A DNA stretch of 64,000 nt. Source: Prochlorococcus marinus str. SB. GTDB lineage: Bacteria; Cyanobacteriota; Cyanobacteriia; PCC-6307; Cyanobiaceae. Numbering within the stretch: position 1 is the stretch's first letter; every line of letters starts with the position of its first letter. The translations under genes and the position numbers were made by a program. The stretch is taken from NCBI RefSeq assembly GCF_000760115.1, contig NZ_JNAS01000002.1, positions 744,001 through 808,000 on the forward strand, written 5' to 3'. This document shows, in pieces, positions 56,854 to 64,000 of the stretch. The notes beneath the pieces are model-generated. The model was given only the letters and a program-made list of their open reading frames with translations, was not told where the DNA came from and searched no databases.

Positions 56854-57732
56854 TTACATATTAAGAATTGCTTTTACGTAATCTTCAACTTGGTTTAAGT
56901 ACCCTCCTCCAAACATATTGGCGTGATTCAATATGTGATAAAAATTATAAATAATAATTCTTTTTTCAAAACCGTTTTTTATTGGAAAAATTCTATGGTA
57001 TTCTTCATAAAATTCTTTTCCAAAACCTCCAAATAGTTTTGTCATAGCTATATCTACTTCATTATCTGCCCACCAAGATGCAGGGTCAAATATAACCCCC
57101 TTTCCATTTTTGTCCATTCCTGCATTGCCTGACCATAAATCACCATGAACTAGAGCATTTATTGGTTTGTGATTCAGCAATTCTGATTTAATTTTTTCTT
57201 TAACTTTATTTATAATTTCTTTATCTAAAATTATCGATTTAAGACTTAATAATTGAGGTATTATCCTTAAGTTTAAAAAACAATCTATCCAATTATCTTC
57301 CAAGCCTTTTTTCTGATCTGTTGTTCCGATAAAACCCTCAACTGGAAACCCAAACATTTTGGGGTTAGATTCAGCTGATTTCAAGTGCAATTCACCTAAA
57401 CCTTTTCCAAGCTTTTTTTGGTCAAAGTTATGCATATCTATCCATTCAATTAAAAGAATCTCTATATTTTTAATATTTTTATATGCAATAACTTCAGGAA
57501 TAACTAAGTTTTCTTCATTAATATATTTTCTCAAATTTTGGAGACAATATTTTTCAAATTCAAGAAATTTTTTGTTTCTAATGTTTCTTTTAAGGAATAA
57601 CTTTCTGTTTGAGAATTGTATTCGCCATGCATTATGAATATCTCCACCATGAACTTGTTCAATACTTTTTGGATAGGTTTCACCTAATTCTTCACAAATT
57701 TCGTTAATTTCAATAGGAGATAATTTTTGCAT
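56854..57732 (-). CDS. Fructosamine kinase family protein
   Basis: A 292-residue kinase-like protein. The ATP-side lysine region is WRIQFSNRKLFLKRN, the catalytic loop LVHGDLWSGNAGMDKNGKGV and the metal aspartate in IFDPASWWADNEVDIAMTKL. Relatives phosphorylate sugar adducts on protein lysines (ribulosamine and similar), which leads to their removal. The start codon is only 4 bases from the start of the divergent carotenoid gene, so its promoter and ribosome site must lie inside the neighbour. Confidence 0.88.
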   Translation of the reverse strand: MQKLSPIEINEICEELGETYPKSIEQVHGGDIHNAWRIQFSNRKLFLKRNIRNKKFLEFEKYCLQNLRKYINEENLVIPEVIAYKNIKNIEILLIEWIDMHNFDQKKLGKGLGELHLKSAESNPKMFGFPVEGFIGTTDQKKGLEDNWIDCFLNLRIIPQLLSLKSIILDKEIINKVKEKIKSELLNHKPINALVHGDLWSGNAGMDKNGKGVIFDPASWWADNEVDIAMTKLFGGFGKEFYEEYHRIFPIKNGFEKRIIIYNFYHILNHANMFGGGYLNQVEDYVKAILNM

Positions 57733-57736
57733 TTTA

Positions 57737-59242
57737 ATGAAAAAGTCTGAAGTTATTGTTGTAGGCGCCGGTATAGCAGGACTAACTTCTGCAGCGATTT
57801 TATCAAAACAAGGCTTATCAGTGACTTTAATCGAATCTCATACTCAAGCCGGAGGATGTGCCGGTACTTTTAAAAGAAAGAATTATACTTTCGATGTTGG
57901 CGCAACTCAGGTTGCTGGTTTAGAGAAGGGAGGAATACATTCTAGAATTTTTGATTTTTTAGATATTCCATCCCCAGAAGCCACAATTTTAGATCCTGCT
58001 TGCATTGTTGATTTAAATGATGGTGGTAATCCTATACCTATTTGGTATGAAAAAAGTAAATGGATTGCTGAACGAGAAATGCAGTTTCCTGGGAGTCAAA
58101 GATTTTGGAAACTTTGTACCCTAATACATGAAAGTAATTGGATATTTGCTAATAATAATCCTGTATTACCAATAAGAAATTTTTGGGATTTTTCTCAACT
58201 TCTCAAAGCACTAGTACCTTCAAATCTTGTCACAGGTATCTTACTTAAATCTACTATTTTTGATCTATTGCGGATTTGTGGATTATCCAAGAATGAGCGC
58301 TTGATTAAATTCTTAAATCTTCAACTAAAACTTTATTCTCAAGAGGACGTTTATAGTACTGCAGCATTATATGGATCAACTGTTCTTCAGATGTGTCAAC
58401 AGCCACATGGTCTGTGGCATCTTAAAAAATCTATGCAGTCTTTAAGTGAATCATTAGAAAGTTCATTAATTAAAACTGGAGTTAATTTAATTTTTGGACA
58501 AGAAGTTAATTCTATAACTTATGACGACGTAAATAAGTGTTGGCAACTATCTGCTAATTCGAAAAAAAAATCATTTATTTATCAAGCAAAAGATGTGATT
58601 TATACCGCACCTCCACAATCTTTGCTTAAGCATTTGAAAGATCCTTTAGAAAGAAAAAAAAATTATAAAAATCGACTTAATAATTTGCCTGATCCAAGTG
58701 GAGCTGTAGTTTTTTATTCAGCATTAAAAAAGGAACATATTAAAAAAACATTCTCCAATCATTATCAATTTGTTTCAAAAGAATTTTGTTCGTTATTTGT
58801 ATCAATTAGTGATGATGGTGATGGAAGAGCGCCAAAAGGTGAGGTTACTTTAATTGCCAGTATCTTTACCAAAACTAAAGATTGGTTTGATCTAGATAAA
58901 CAAACTTACTTAAAGAAAAAAAATGGTTTCATGAAAAAAATATCCCTCGAATTGGAAAGTCAATTTGATATTGATCCTGAAAAATGGCTACATAGAGAAT
59001 TAGCAACTCCATTGGGCTTTGAAAAATGGACAAAAAGACCTAATGGAATAGTAGGCGGGCTTGGTCAAAATCCAGATATTTTTGGTTTATTTGGATTATC
59101 AAGTAGGACACCTTTTGAAGGTTTATGGTTATGTGGAGATTCTATTTATCCAGGAGAGGGGACTGCAGGTGTAAGTCAGTCTGCATTAATGGTTTCAAGA
59201 CAAATTTTAGCTTCCAAAGGTATAGAAAATTTTAGTTTATAA
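57737..59242 (+). CDS. crtD: FAD-dependent carotenoid desaturase/isomerase, CrtD-like
   Basis: A 501-residue flavoprotein. The FAD-binding motif is VIVVGAGIAGLTSAAILS at residues 6-23, followed by the family block ESHTQAGGCAGTFKRKNYTF and FDVGATQVAGLEKGGIHSRI. The end has GLWLCGDSIYPGEGTAGVSQ, the second flavin part. The pattern matches the C-3',4' desaturase (CrtD) group of cyanobacteria; the nearest alternative is the carotene isomerase CrtH. Membrane-associated, acting on lipid-soluble carotenes. Divergent from the kinase gene with 4 bases between the start codons. Confidence 0.75.
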   Translation: MKKSEVIVVGAGIAGLTSAAILSKQGLSVTLIESHTQAGGCAGTFKRKNYTFDVGATQVAGLEKGGIHSRIFDFLDIPSPEATILDPACIVDLNDGGNPIPIWYEKSKWIAEREMQFPGSQRFWKLCTLIHESNWIFANNNPVLPIRNFWDFSQLLKALVPSNLVTGILLKSTIFDLLRICGLSKNERLIKFLNLQLKLYSQEDVYSTAALYGSTVLQMCQQPHGLWHLKKSMQSLSESLESSLIKTGVNLIFGQEVNSITYDDVNKCWQLSANSKKKSFIYQAKDVIYTAPPQSLLKHLKDPLERKKNYKNRLNNLPDPSGAVVFYSALKKEHIKKTFSNHYQFVSKEFCSLFVSISDDGDGRAPKGEVTLIASIFTKTKDWFDLDKQTYLKKKNGFMKKISLELESQFDIDPEKWLHRELATPLGFEKWTKRPNGIVGGLGQNPDIFGLFGLSSRTPFEGLWLCGDSIYPGEGTAGVSQSALMVSRQILASKGIENFSL

Positions 59243-60071
59243 AATTTTGTCTGTTTTCTTTTGCTTCAGCAAGTTTTTTAGAAAGTAAATCCCAATTTTT
59301 TTCTTTAATAAGAGATTCCAGTATATTCAGCTTATTTTTAAAATTATTTATGGAATTTAAAACATTAATCTGATTATTAATAGCTAAATCTAGGCCTAGT
59401 TGCTCATTGCCTCCTCCAACTCTCGAAGTGTCAGCAAATCCTGTAGCAGCTAATTTTTGCGAGAGATCTAATAAAGATTGATTATTTTTTGTTTGCGCAG
59501 TTTCTATGAGGGCAGAAGCTAAAAATATAGGCAAATGAGAAATTAGAGATACTGCTTCATCATGCTCTTTTGGCGAAGCTTGGCAAATTTCACAATCCAT
59601 TGATTTTATGAGCTCGGAAATAGTTTTGACTGAATTTAAATCACTATTTTGTGTTGGGGTAATAATCCATTTTGCATTTTCAAAAAGACCTTCAAAACCT
59701 GAATCAACTCCTTTTTTTTCAGTGCCTGCCATTGGATGAGATCCAATAAATAGGGGATGAGAATTTTCCCATGTATTTACAATTGGTTCTTTGACAGACC
59801 CTACATCAGTTAGTATTGTTTCCTGAGGTATTGATGCTACTAATTGTTGCGACGGACTGATCAAATCTTTGATAGGCAATGCCATAATTATTAGCTCACA
59901 TTTTTTTAATAAGCTCAGATCACAGCTAACAAAATTTGCAAGTTTTTTATCCTTAGCTTTTTTTTCATTAAATTCATTATTTGCTATTCCATAAATTGTA
60001 TGATTTAGACTTTGGAGTTTTAATCCTAAGGAACCACCAATTAATCCTAATCCTACTATTCCAATTTTCAT
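59232..60071 (-). CDS. tyrA: Prephenate/arogenate dehydrogenase
   Basis: A 279-residue NAD(P)-dependent enzyme of tyrosine synthesis. The nucleotide fold starts at IGIVGLGLIGGSLGLKLQ; the catalytic and substrate blocks are LTDVGSVKEPIV, FIGSHPMAGTEKKGVDSGFE and LISHLPIFLASALIE. Cyanobacterial members mostly act on arogenate with NADP. The size is that of the single-domain form, without a chorismate mutase part. The last 11 bases overlap the end of the carotenoid gene. Confidence 0.93.
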   Translation of the reverse strand: MKIGIVGLGLIGGSLGLKLQSLNHTIYGIANNEFNEKKAKDKKLANFVSCDLSLLKKCELIIMALPIKDLISPSQQLVASIPQETILTDVGSVKEPIVNTWENSHPLFIGSHPMAGTEKKGVDSGFEGLFENAKWIITPTQNSDLNSVKTISELIKSMDCEICQASPKEHDEAVSLISHLPIFLASALIETAQTKNNQSLLDLSQKLAATGFADTSRVGGGNEQLGLDLAINNQINVLNSINNFKNKLNILESLIKEKNWDLLSKKLAEAKENRQNFIN

Positions 60072-60166
60072 AAATTAATTAATTCAAGACCCTCTTTTAT
60101 TGATACCAATTTTTTGTATATTAGGTTCATAAATTTTGCATGTTTTTGACATTAAATTAATTATAA

Positions 60167-61615
60167 ATGCTTGAAATTTTAAGTCATCAATATTTGAAAA
60201 ATTTTTTGAGAGATCAAAGTATTAATTGGGAGCACATATATTCTTTTGGGAGGATAGTTTCCAAATGTATTGAAAATGATTCTACTTATCTAATTAATTC
60301 AGAAATTTTCTCTAGCTATGATTGGTTAACTCCAATTTTGATTTCTTTATTTTTAAAGGAAGAGGATTCAACTTTTATTTTACCTAAAGAAAAAATCCAA
60401 TTTATAAGCCAATTTCAGATTGATTCATTGAAAAATCTAGGTTTTAATTTTATTTTGAAAAATGATCAATTTATTTTTGCAAATCATCATGTTCACTTGA
60501 TAACTATCCAAAATTTTCTTAATGATCCCAATTCTCGTAATCTTAGAAATCATCGAATAGTTTATTCAGGAATTGAGGATATAAAACAGGATTTAAAAAA
60601 TCATTTTAGGATTTCTTTACTTAAAAAGGATTGGACAAAAAATTTTAAAGAATTTGAATTAATCAATCAAAAATTTTTAAAAGTATATGATTCGTTGAAC
60701 AAAAAGTTCTTCTTGAAGAAGGTCTTAGGAAATAGTTATATCAATTTAAATGAAAAAGAAATTAGTTTCTTGTCAAACTTTTTTCATGAAAATTCTTTTT
60801 TTTCTGATAAATTTTTAAGCGTCAACAAAGCATTATCTCAAGGTTGGGCATGCTGGGTAAAGTTAAATGATACAAATTTAGATTGGAATTTGTATTTACA
60901 GCCAATAGATGAACTTTTTCAAATTAAGGAATTTTTTTCAAATAATAAATTTGTTTTTTTATCAGCATTGAGAAAAGATAATTTTTTCCAAATGTATTTT
61001 AAAAAGCATAGTTTAGATATTGACTTGGTTATTAATTTTAAAAGTAATTTTGAAGAGAAAAAAATTTTATTATATATGCCCTCTAAACAATTGCTTCCTA
61101 ATAATCCTCTTTTTACTAATTCAATCTTGGATAAATGCAAAAAGTTAATACTTTTTAGAAAGGGTCTAACTTTAGTTTTGTCTGATGATATTAATTTAAA
61201 AACTAACATTGCTACAGAATTAGCTTCTAAGTACGGGAAGAGGGTATTTCTAGAGACAATTCCCTCTGGTAAAGATGAAATTCTTTGCACTAGTTTTGAC
61301 TGGTGGATTATGAATTCTTATTTAATTGAAATTCCAGAACAAATTATCATTCCCTTACTTCCGATTCCAAATATGTCAGAACCTATTAATGCAATTACAG
61401 TCTCTCATAAAAAGAAGCTTTCTCAAGATTGGTTTAGAGATTTCCTTCTTCCTCAAGCTAAAATTAAGCTTGAAAGATCTATTTCTCCTTTAAGAAGAAA
61501 TTCAGGTAAGTTAATAATTTTAGATGGAAGAGCAAATAAAAGAAACTGGGGAAGATTACTTTTGCAAAACATTCAACCCTCAAAACAAATCAACTATATG
61601 CTACCTTTTGATTAA
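60167..61615 (+). CDS. DinG/RAD3-like helicase remnant, motifs lost
   Basis: A 482-residue soluble protein. The C-terminus (WFRDFLLPQAKIKLERSIS, LRRNSGKLIILDGRANKRNW, GRLLLQNIQPS) resembles the final motifs of DinG-type DNA helicases, where it follows the arginine finger. But no Walker A (GxGKT) is found, and the DEAH position reads SGIEDIKQDLK. The N-terminal third is rich in Asn, Phe and Lys. It cannot hydrolyse ATP in the usual way. The frame is fully open, so it is probably a working gene and not a pseudogene. Divergent from tyrA. The family name is tentative. Confidence 0.6.
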   Translation: MLEILSHQYLKNFLRDQSINWEHIYSFGRIVSKCIENDSTYLINSEIFSSYDWLTPILISLFLKEEDSTFILPKEKIQFISQFQIDSLKNLGFNFILKNDQFIFANHHVHLITIQNFLNDPNSRNLRNHRIVYSGIEDIKQDLKNHFRISLLKKDWTKNFKEFELINQKFLKVYDSLNKKFFLKKVLGNSYINLNEKEISFLSNFFHENSFFSDKFLSVNKALSQGWACWVKLNDTNLDWNLYLQPIDELFQIKEFFSNNKFVFLSALRKDNFFQMYFKKHSLDIDLVINFKSNFEEKKILLYMPSKQLLPNNPLFTNSILDKCKKLILFRKGLTLVLSDDINLKTNIATELASKYGKRVFLETIPSGKDEILCTSFDWWIMNSYLIEIPEQIIIPLLPIPNMSEPINAITVSHKKKLSQDWFRDFLLPQAKIKLERSISPLRRNSGKLIILDGRANKRNWGRLLLQNIQPSKQINYMLPFD

Positions 61616-61644
61616 GTTATGATTTTGTAAATAACTAAAGAAAT

Positions 61645-61890
61645 ATGGGAGAAGCAAAAAGACGTAAAACACTTGGTTTACCTCCAAAAAAAAATAATAG
61701 TCAAACTAAAATTGATGAGTCACCAAGATTATTTGAATGGCTTCCCTTTACAATCAATCAAAGAGATAGCCTAATTAAATTAAGTATTAAGGCCAGTTGG
61801 TTTGGAATCGGAGGGTTAGTAATGTTATGGATTGTAGTGAGATTTATAGGCCCTGCTGCTGGGTGGTGGACTTTAGCTGATTCTTTATAA
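61645..61890 (+). CDS. DUF2839 membrane protein
   Basis: An 81-residue cyanobacterial protein. The start MGEAKRRKTLGLPPKK is the family hallmark; the middle (LFEWLPFTINQRDSLIKL) is soluble, and one membrane segment at about 53-72 (FGIGGLVMLWIVVRFIG) ends in AAGWWTLADSL. The function is not known. It follows the helicase-like gene by 29 bases and converges on recA with 2 bases between stops. Confidence 0.85.
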   Translation: MGEAKRRKTLGLPPKKNNSQTKIDESPRLFEWLPFTINQRDSLIKLSIKASWFGIGGLVMLWIVVRFIGPAAGWWTLADSL

Positions 61891-61892
61891 AT

Positions 61893-62990
61893 CTAAGCTA
61901 CAGTTTTTATATCATTAACAGCGATTGTATTAGCAGGATTGCTATTTAATGCTTTCATTGAATTAGAACTCACTTCAGTTCCTTCTGTTAACTTATCTTT
62001 AACCATTGATTCTACTTTGTTCCTGATTTCTAAGTTTTGATCAAGCCAAATAATTGTATTATCTCTTCCTTGTCCAATATTTTCTCCTTCATAACTATAC
62101 CAAGCACCTCTCCTTATTATGATATTAGTCTCTTCTGCTAAGTCTAATAAACATCCTGTTGTACTAATACCTTTTCCGAAGAGAATATCAAACTCTGCAA
62201 TTCTAAATGGTGGCGCGACTTTGTTTTTTGCTACTTTCACTTTTGCTCTTATGCCATATTCTTCAGTACCTCTTTTAAGAGTTTGAATTCTTCTGATATC
62301 AAGTCTCACTGAGGCATAAAATTTTAATGCATTACCTCCTGTGGTTGTTTCTGGATTGCCGTATGTAACGCCAATTTTTAGGCGTAGTTGATTTAGGAAT
62401 ATTACCGTACATCCAGATTTACCAATATTTCCTGTTATTTTCCTCATTGCCTGGCTCATTAGCCTTGCTTGGCTTCCAATTACGTGATCTCCCATCTCCC
62501 CTTCTATCTCAGCTCTTGGGGTTAATGCTGCGACCGAGTCAACAACAACAAGATCTACTGCACTTGATCTTATAAGTTGGTCAACTATTTCCAGAGCCAT
62601 TTCACCTGTATCTGGTTGTGAAACTAGCAAATTTTCAACATCAACTCCTAAGGAGGCTGCATAAACTGGATCGAGTGCATGCTCAGCATCCACAAATGCT
62701 GCTACTCCTCCATTCTTTTGTACTTCCGCAATCGCGTGCAACGTTAATGTAGTTTTTCCTGAACTTTCTGGTCCATAAACTTCTACTACTCTACCTTTTG
62801 GATAGCCTCCTCCTAATGCTAAATCTAAGGTGAGCGCTCCAGTAGATATTGTTTCTACTTTCATTCTTGATGCGTCACCAAGTCTCATTATTGATCCTCG
62901 TCCAAAATTTCTTTCTATTTGACCTAAGACAAGACTTAATGCCTTGTCTTTTTCTTTGGATTCAGTTTTTTTCTTCTCTTCAAGGCTCAT
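61893..62990 (-). CDS. recA: Recombinase RecA
   Basis: A 365-residue recombinase for homologous pairing and SOS induction. Walker A is [20 protein letters not shown], the L1 and Mg part is in [20 protein letters not shown], and L2 follows ([20 protein letters not shown]). The C-terminal tail is variable, as usual. It faces a DUF2839 gene tail to tail. A clear LexA operator lies 86 bases upstream of its start (63076-63089), fitting damage control. Confidence 0.97.
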   Translation of the reverse strand: MSLEEKKKTESKEKDKALSLVLGQIERNFGRGSIMRLGDASRMKVETISTGALTLDLALGGGYPKGRVVEVYGPESSGKTTLTLHAIAEVQKNGGVAAFVDAEHALDPVYAASLGVDVENLLVSQPDTGEMALEIVDQLIRSSAVDLVVVDSVAALTPRAEIEGEMGDHVIGSQARLMSQAMRKITGNIGKSGCTVIFLNQLRLKIGVTYGNPETTTGGNALKFYASVRLDIRRIQTLKRGTEEYGIRAKVKVAKNKVAPPFRIAEFDILFGKGISTTGCLLDLAEETNIIIRRGAWYSYEGENIGQGRDNTIIWLDQNLEIRNKVESMVKDKLTEGTEVSSNSMKALNSNPANTIAVNDIKTVA

Positions 62991-63075
62991 TGTTTGATTT
63001 ATTGATTAAAGTTCTTGTAATTTATTCTAAATTTGGAAATTTTTATTTAAACCAAACTTCATAAATACAAACCAT

Positions 63076-63089
63076 AGTACATGTGTACT
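63076..63089. promoter_or_regulatory. LexA (SOS) operator upstream of recA
   Basis: AGTACATGTGTACT at 63076-63089 fits the cyanobacterial LexA box RGTACNNNDGTWCB at every position, 86 bases before the recA ATG and after the end of the HAD gene. On the recA strand it reads AGTACACATGTACT, with an AT-rich -10 candidate (TATTTA) about 10 bases downstream. LexA would repress recA until DNA damage. Confidence 0.8.
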
Positions 63090-63103
63090 CTAACTGATTA
63101 TCT

Positions 63104-63880
63104 TTAAATTGCAACTAATTCCTCAAGGTTATCTAATTTTATTAATTTGATTTCATTACTTAAGGTATATTTATCTGATTTTTTCAAATATCCCCAATCA
63201 GCTAGGAAGCATGGAATGTGAGACGTTTCTGAATTTTGTTTAATATCTATTAGAGTTTTTTTTCTGTCTTCTATAAAGCCTAAAATTTCATAAGTTTGTG
63301 TAAGTTTTTCAGCTATTTTGACTTTTGTTCCGGATTCATAACCAAAAATAAACTCTGGAAAAATATTTAATTGTTTAAGAATTTTTTCTGCAAATATTTT
63401 ACCTTTAGTTGTTATAACTCCAGTTTTTATGTCTCTTTTCCTTAATTCTTTCATAAAATTTATAATTTCAAAAAAAGGATTATGTAAATTTACCCACGAT
63501 TTAAAATCTTTATCAATTTGGTACTTACGCGACTGATCTAACATTTTTTGTAAATCTTCGGCAATCCAGGAATTTTCATTTAATATCCTCTGGCAATTTT
63601 GATGATAATTATTAGTGAAATCATCTTTATTTTCATTTTTTAATGGATTTTCTGTTTTTATAATTTCGTGAACAATTAGGATCATTTCCCAACCATATTT
63701 AACCAAAGGCCTAATTTCTTTGAAAGAATTTGGTACCCTTTTATAAAGTTTTTGATCAACAGAGATGCAGGGTGAATTTAAATATCTTTCACAGGCCAAC
63801 AAGGAACTATGCCAGTATTCTTGCATTCCATCGACTATTACTCCATCGAAATCAAATAGAAATATTTTTTGAGAAGACAC
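63104..63880 (-). CDS. HAD-superfamily hydrolase
   Basis: A 258-residue phosphatase of the haloacid dehalogenase fold. Motif I is FLFDFDGVIVDGMQEY with Asp10 and Asp12, motif II is the threonine in GVITTKG, the lysine is in GTKVKIAEKL and motif IV is in LGFIEDRKKTLIDI. The long insert after motif I (residues 20-115) is the cap domain, which sets the substrate. It probably dephosphorylates a small sugar or nucleotide. It lies upstream of recA on the same strand; the LexA box sits between them. Confidence 0.85.
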   Translation of the reverse strand: MSSQKIFLFDFDGVIVDGMQEYWHSSLLACERYLNSPCISVDQKLYKRVPNSFKEIRPLVKYGWEMILIVHEIIKTENPLKNENKDDFTNNYHQNCQRILNENSWIAEDLQKMLDQSRKYQIDKDFKSWVNLHNPFFEIINFMKELRKRDIKTGVITTKGKIFAEKILKQLNIFPEFIFGYESGTKVKIAEKLTQTYEILGFIEDRKKTLIDIKQNSETSHIPCFLADWGYLKKSDKYTLSNEIKLIKLDNLEELVAI

Positions 63881-63896
63881 CTATTGAATATTAGAA

Positions 63897-63968
63897 CTGG
63901 GCCGCTAGGATTCGAACCTAGGAATGTCGAGACCAAAACCCGATGCCTTACCACTTGGCGACGGCCCA
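63897..63968 (-). tRNA. tRNA-Gln (anticodon UUG)
   Basis: A 72-base cloverleaf on the minus strand: acceptor TGGGCCG with CGGCCCA, anticodon loop TTTTGGT with TTG, T arm CTAGGTTCGAATCCTAG. It reads CAA and probably CAG codons. It is 16 bases upstream of the HAD gene. Confidence 0.95.
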
Positions 63969-64000
63969 TTGATTTTTTATTTTAATACATGAAAAGATTT

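Overview
The window is a compact, strongly AT-rich piece of a cyanobacterial core chromosome, most likely from a high-light-adapted Prochlorococcus. Four things point there: psaC and psaD (photosystem I), the phycoerythrobilin set ho1-pebA-pebB, a PanC-Cmk fusion, and many small proteins of the marine picocyanobacterial type. Genes are tightly packed, several start with TTG or GTG, and many neighbours overlap by a few bases. The assignment to Prochlorococcus comes from recognising proteins and base composition, not from a database search.

Layout. 1-3.7 kb: tail of ahcY, a DedA protein, ssb, and the mreBCD cell-shape operon. 3.8-8.9 kb: an OmpR-type regulator (RpaB-like), lysS, smpB, ruvB and a TPR protein. 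8.9-15.8 kb: an M20 amidohydrolase, a TPP riboswitch with thiC, tkt, fabF, acpP and the divergent psaC. 15.8-20.7 kb: glmS, rimM, ndhS, rnc, RNase P RNA, tRNA-Arg and two unknown small proteins. 20.7-29.3 kb: glgP, a CPA2 antiporter, an alpha/beta hydrolase, a mutarotase-like protein, a DUF1537 kinase and icd. 29.4-35.4 kb: ho1-pebA-pebB, a low-molecular-weight phosphatase, panC-cmk and purM. 35.5-41.8 kb: small unknowns, tRNA-Cys, a lipid-A-disaccharide-synthase-related protein, an RNase D-like exonuclease, a CCB-like protein, hemF and mrp. 41.8-51.2 kb: rodA-like SEDS gene, a degenerate sensor kinase, psaD, trpE, gshA and ppc. 51.2-64 kb: tRNA-Arg, recF, speD, larE, a two-domain cobO, moeB/moeZ, a CAAD protein, a fructosamine-kinase-like gene, a crtD-like gene, tyrA, a decayed DinG-like helicase, recA with a clear LexA box, a HAD protein and tRNA-Gln.

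How the genes fit together. Most are housekeeping: cell wall elongation (mreBCD, rodA, glmS), recombination and SOS (ssb, ruvB, recF, recA), translation and RNA processing (lysS, smpB, rimM, rnc, rnpB, four tRNAs), photosynthesis (psaC, psaD, ndhS, CCB-like, hemF, peb genes), and carbon and nitrogen metabolism (ppc, icd, glgP, tkt, trpE, tyrA, gshA). I see no insertion sequence, prophage, CRISPR array or restriction system.

No clearly new multi-gene system is visible. The best leads are: recF with no ATG, GTG or TTG start, next to an A8T7 run; a histidine kinase that keeps its phospho-His but has lost its ATP-binding motifs; a helicase-like protein without Walker motifs; a fused double CobO; and several regulatory structures (LexA box at recA, palindrome at psaD, hairpin before the antiporter, a short ORF overlapping the CAAD gene).
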